From contig CM055737.1 in NCBI GenBank assembly GCA_029465975.1, forward strand, positions 12,806,459 through 12,870,458: 64,000 bases of DNA. The letters are read 5' to 3'. A program made the translations under genes and the position numbers. Positions within the stretch are counted from its first letter, which is position 1; each line of letters begins with the position of its first letter. The notes below the pieces were generated by a model. That model ran no database searches. It was not told the origin of the DNA and saw only the letters and a list, made by a program, of their open reading frames with translations. This DNA is from Dallia pectoralis (taxonomy: Eukaryota; Chordata; Actinopteri; Esociformes; Umbridae). Positions 62,641-64,000 of the stretch are shown one piece after another.

Positions 62641-63179
62641 TGGAAGAGGCTGGTCCTGCAGGGTGAACCACACCCCCACCATCTCCTTATCACTCCGGGC
62701 GGCTGGCACTCCAGGCCCTTAGGTGGTCTCTGGGCCCTGGAGGTTGGTGGCCGGAAAGGGTAATCACCCGGCTGGAGCTGGGGTTGTTGCTGCAGCTCCA
62801 GGGCTTTTGCTGGCCCTGGCTGCAGCACCGGAGCAGTGGGGGCTGCTGTTGCAGCACCAGGGTCGTGGGTGTTCTCTCCGCGGACCTCCGTGAACACCCC
62901 GTTAGCTCCCCCAAAAATTACTTTGGGGCGCCTCCGGGATGTCCTCTTGCCTTCATAGAAGGCCCGCGGACCCATTGTCACTGACCCTGAATGCTGCAAA
63001 GATGGTTCATATACAGCATACGGCCGGAGACGTAGCCACCGCTCCTGTGGTGTCTCCGGCCGATTCCACTCCCACCGCTCCGTGGGGTGACGGTGAGCTT
63101 CATCCGACGGGGCGCTATAGCTTGCCCCCCGCAGAATCCACTCACCGTCCGACTCTGCTGGCTTCGGTGGCTGTTCATT
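62622..63179 (-). CDS. Open frame directly after the 5' LTR; unknown product, possible Gag-leader remnant
   Basis: The frame is open for 185 codons from one base inside the 5' LTR to a stop at 62622-62624. The first ATG in frame is at 62975-62973, giving 117 residues. The pre-ATG part reads PPKPAESDGEW near its start, faintly like the PADSD start of fish gypsy Gag proteins. Later parts are Arg-rich (EGKRTSRRRPK) and then Gln/Pro-rich (ALELQQQPQLQPG). There is no zinc knuckle or capsid motif. A GGTGAGT splice-donor-like site occurs at about 63146-63140. Composition looks protein-like but function is unknown. Confidence 0.35.
   Translation of the reverse strand, partial: NEQPPKPAESDGEWILRGASYSAPSDEAHRHPTERWEWNRPETPQERWLRLRPYAVYEPSLQHSGSVTMGPRAFYEGKRTSRRRPKVIFGGANGVFTEVRGENTHDPGAATAAPTAPVLQPGPAKALELQQQPQLQPGDYPFRPPTSRAQRPPKGLECQPPGVIRRWWGCGSPCRTSLFHSRVSA
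63170..63179 (-). promoter_or_regulatory. Proposed self-priming primer-binding site
   Basis: On the minus strand, one base after the 5' LTR, the sequence is AATGAACAGC. Its exact complement GCTGTTCATT occurs inside the LTR (minus strand 63418-63409), 30 nt from the TATA box. No TGG-type tRNA primer site is visible next to the LTR. In Tf1/sushi-group elements the first ~11 nt of the mRNA pair with such a site and prime reverse transcription. Confidence 0.7.
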
Positions 63180-63180
63180 C

Positions 63181-63548
63181 TGTCACGACTTGTCCAAGGT
63201 GTAGTGTGGTAAGCCATGTGCAAAGCCGTAAATCCGTTAAATAAGGTTTATTAGTGATAAAAACACAAAACAAACCGACAACGGCGAAAAACACGAACTT
63301 GGTTGATGAAAGTAAAATGCGCATATAGCGACTTAAACGAACACCTCCAAACAACAACTAATCGTGAAACAAACACTCACCTCTAAACTAACAATGTGAC
63401 ATGGAAACAATGAACAGCAACCAGTGACATCTAGGCAATCCCTTTATAACCCAGTGATTACAAATCCCCAACAGCTGTAACCAACATAAACCAGGAAGTG
63501 AGCACCCGAAACCAGACAGTGCAGTACCCTAACTCACCACTCGTGACA
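63181..63548 (-). repeat. 5' LTR, 368 bp
   Basis: Matches the copy at 60598-60965 base for base in a by-eye comparison. As the upstream LTR it would drive transcription toward lower coordinates. Confidence 0.95.
63443..63448 (-). promoter_or_regulatory. LTR TATA box (TATAAA)
   Basis: On the minus strand GGGTTATAAAGGG. Thirty nucleotides downstream (63418) is the G of GCTGTTCATT, the inferred transcript start. The AATAAA signal follows at 63252-63247, giving a U3-R-U5 layout. Confidence 0.7.
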
Positions 63549-63553
63549 GATTT
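63549..63553. other. Right 5-bp TSD of LTR element (GATTT)
   Basis: Pairs with 60593-60597. Confidence 0.9.
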
Positions 63554-63715
63554 CCAATTCAGGAATATGGTGTTGCCTCCTAAAAACAACCCCGGAGCAC
63601 ATTTGGGACAGTCAAATGGCTTGCTGAACTAGGCAGTTATCACCAGCACATATGTGCAGGAGAGGCCATTCCCCGGCCGACAACCACGAATGAGCTCACA
63701 GGTGCCAGACTTACC

Positions 63716-63897
63716 ACATGGGTTACCAGGAAGTGACAGGACTAGACATCCACATGGGTTACCAGGAAGTGACAGGACTAGACATCCATATGGGTTACCA
63801 GGAAGTGACAGGACTAGACATCCACATGGGTTACCAGGAAGTGACAGGACTAGACATCCATATGGGTTACCAGGAAGTGACAGGACTAGATATCCAC
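63716..63897. repeat. 36-bp tandem repeat, 5 copies
   Basis: The unit contains ACATGGGTTACCAGGAAGTG and ACAGGACTAGACATCC. Alternate copies read CCACATGG or CCATATGG, which suggests a 72-bp dimer. The open frames GYQEVTGLDIHM and LPGSDRTRHPHG are artefacts of the 36-bp period. Confidence 0.95.
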
Positions 63898-64000
63898 ATG
63901 TCTACCGTGGGTGGTGCTGATGATACAAATCAAACTGCTCACTGCTAGATCCTCATGGTCTCTAGGTCTCCTGTTACTAGGATTCAAACTCCTGGTGGGA

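Larger units (their letters stand above)
60598..63548 (-). mobile_element. Complete non-autonomous LTR retrotransposon, 2,951 bp, Tf1/sushi-like priming
   Basis: Two 368-bp direct repeats (60598-60965 and 63181-63548) begin TGTCACGA and end TCGTGACA. I saw no difference between them in a by-eye comparison. The element is bounded by GATTT duplications. A polypurine tract next to the first LTR, and the TATA box and AATAAA orientation, place it on the minus strand. The 2,215-bp interior has no reverse transcriptase, protease, RNase H or integrase motif. It holds a leader with an open frame and large tandem arrays, so mobility must depend on proteins from an autonomous relative. Identical LTRs plus an intact TSD imply recent insertion. 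Confidence 0.93.

Overview
The window looks like teleost fish nuclear DNA. It carries a 5'-truncated L2/UnaL2-type LINE, Tc1/mariner-like relics, a hAT MITE, Ty3/gypsy-type LTRs of the kind common in fish, long (CA)n/(GT)n tracts and many kilobase-scale minisatellites. A 500-base N run marks a scaffold gap. I cannot name the species; a salmonid or pike relative is a guess. I found no intact host protein-coding gene, rRNA or tRNA. Nearly every long open frame lies inside a tandem repeat and is explained by the repeat. The region reads as an intron or gene desert, with several AT-rich stretches that resemble conserved non-coding DNA.

Layout. 1-1773: probable right part of a hAT-like DNA element, followed by a 37-bp minisatellite. 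2.7-18.4 kb: mostly unique DNA with microsatellites (including about 610 bp of GT), an 11-bp array, a 17-bp array, a hAT MITE with target-site duplication (TSD) and a Tc1-like transposase relic. 18.4-20.55 kb: a Tc1-like relic interrupted by a solo LTR and by an L2 LINE, each bounded by its own TSD. 22.5-23.5 kb: 20-bp array. 28.8-34.3 kb: about 5.5 kb of an ~84-bp array with higher-order structure, then a 16-bp array to 35.1 kb. 37.4-39.6 kb: 49-bp array, gap, 44-bp array. 42.3-45.0 kb: mixed 20/26-bp array. 49.1-50.5 kb: 41-bp array. 51.4-52.05 kb: 65-bp array with a palindromic core. 54.5-55.0 kb: 33-bp array. 60.6-63.5 kb: a complete, apparently very young LTR retrotransposon on the minus strand.

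The most interesting object is the 2,951-bp element at 60598-63548. It has two 368-bp LTRs that I read as identical, a 5-bp TSD (GATTT), a TATA box, an AATAAA signal and a polypurine tract. It shows no reverse transcriptase, protease or integrase. The ten bases just inside its 5' LTR (AATGAACAGC) are complementary to ten LTR bases starting 30 nt downstream of the TATA box, where the transcript should begin. That is the arrangement expected for Tf1/sushi-type self-priming. Its interior is largely two minisatellites (11 x 24 bp and 26 x 27 bp). I read it as a non-autonomous, recently mobilised, self-priming retrotransposon that carries a minisatellite.
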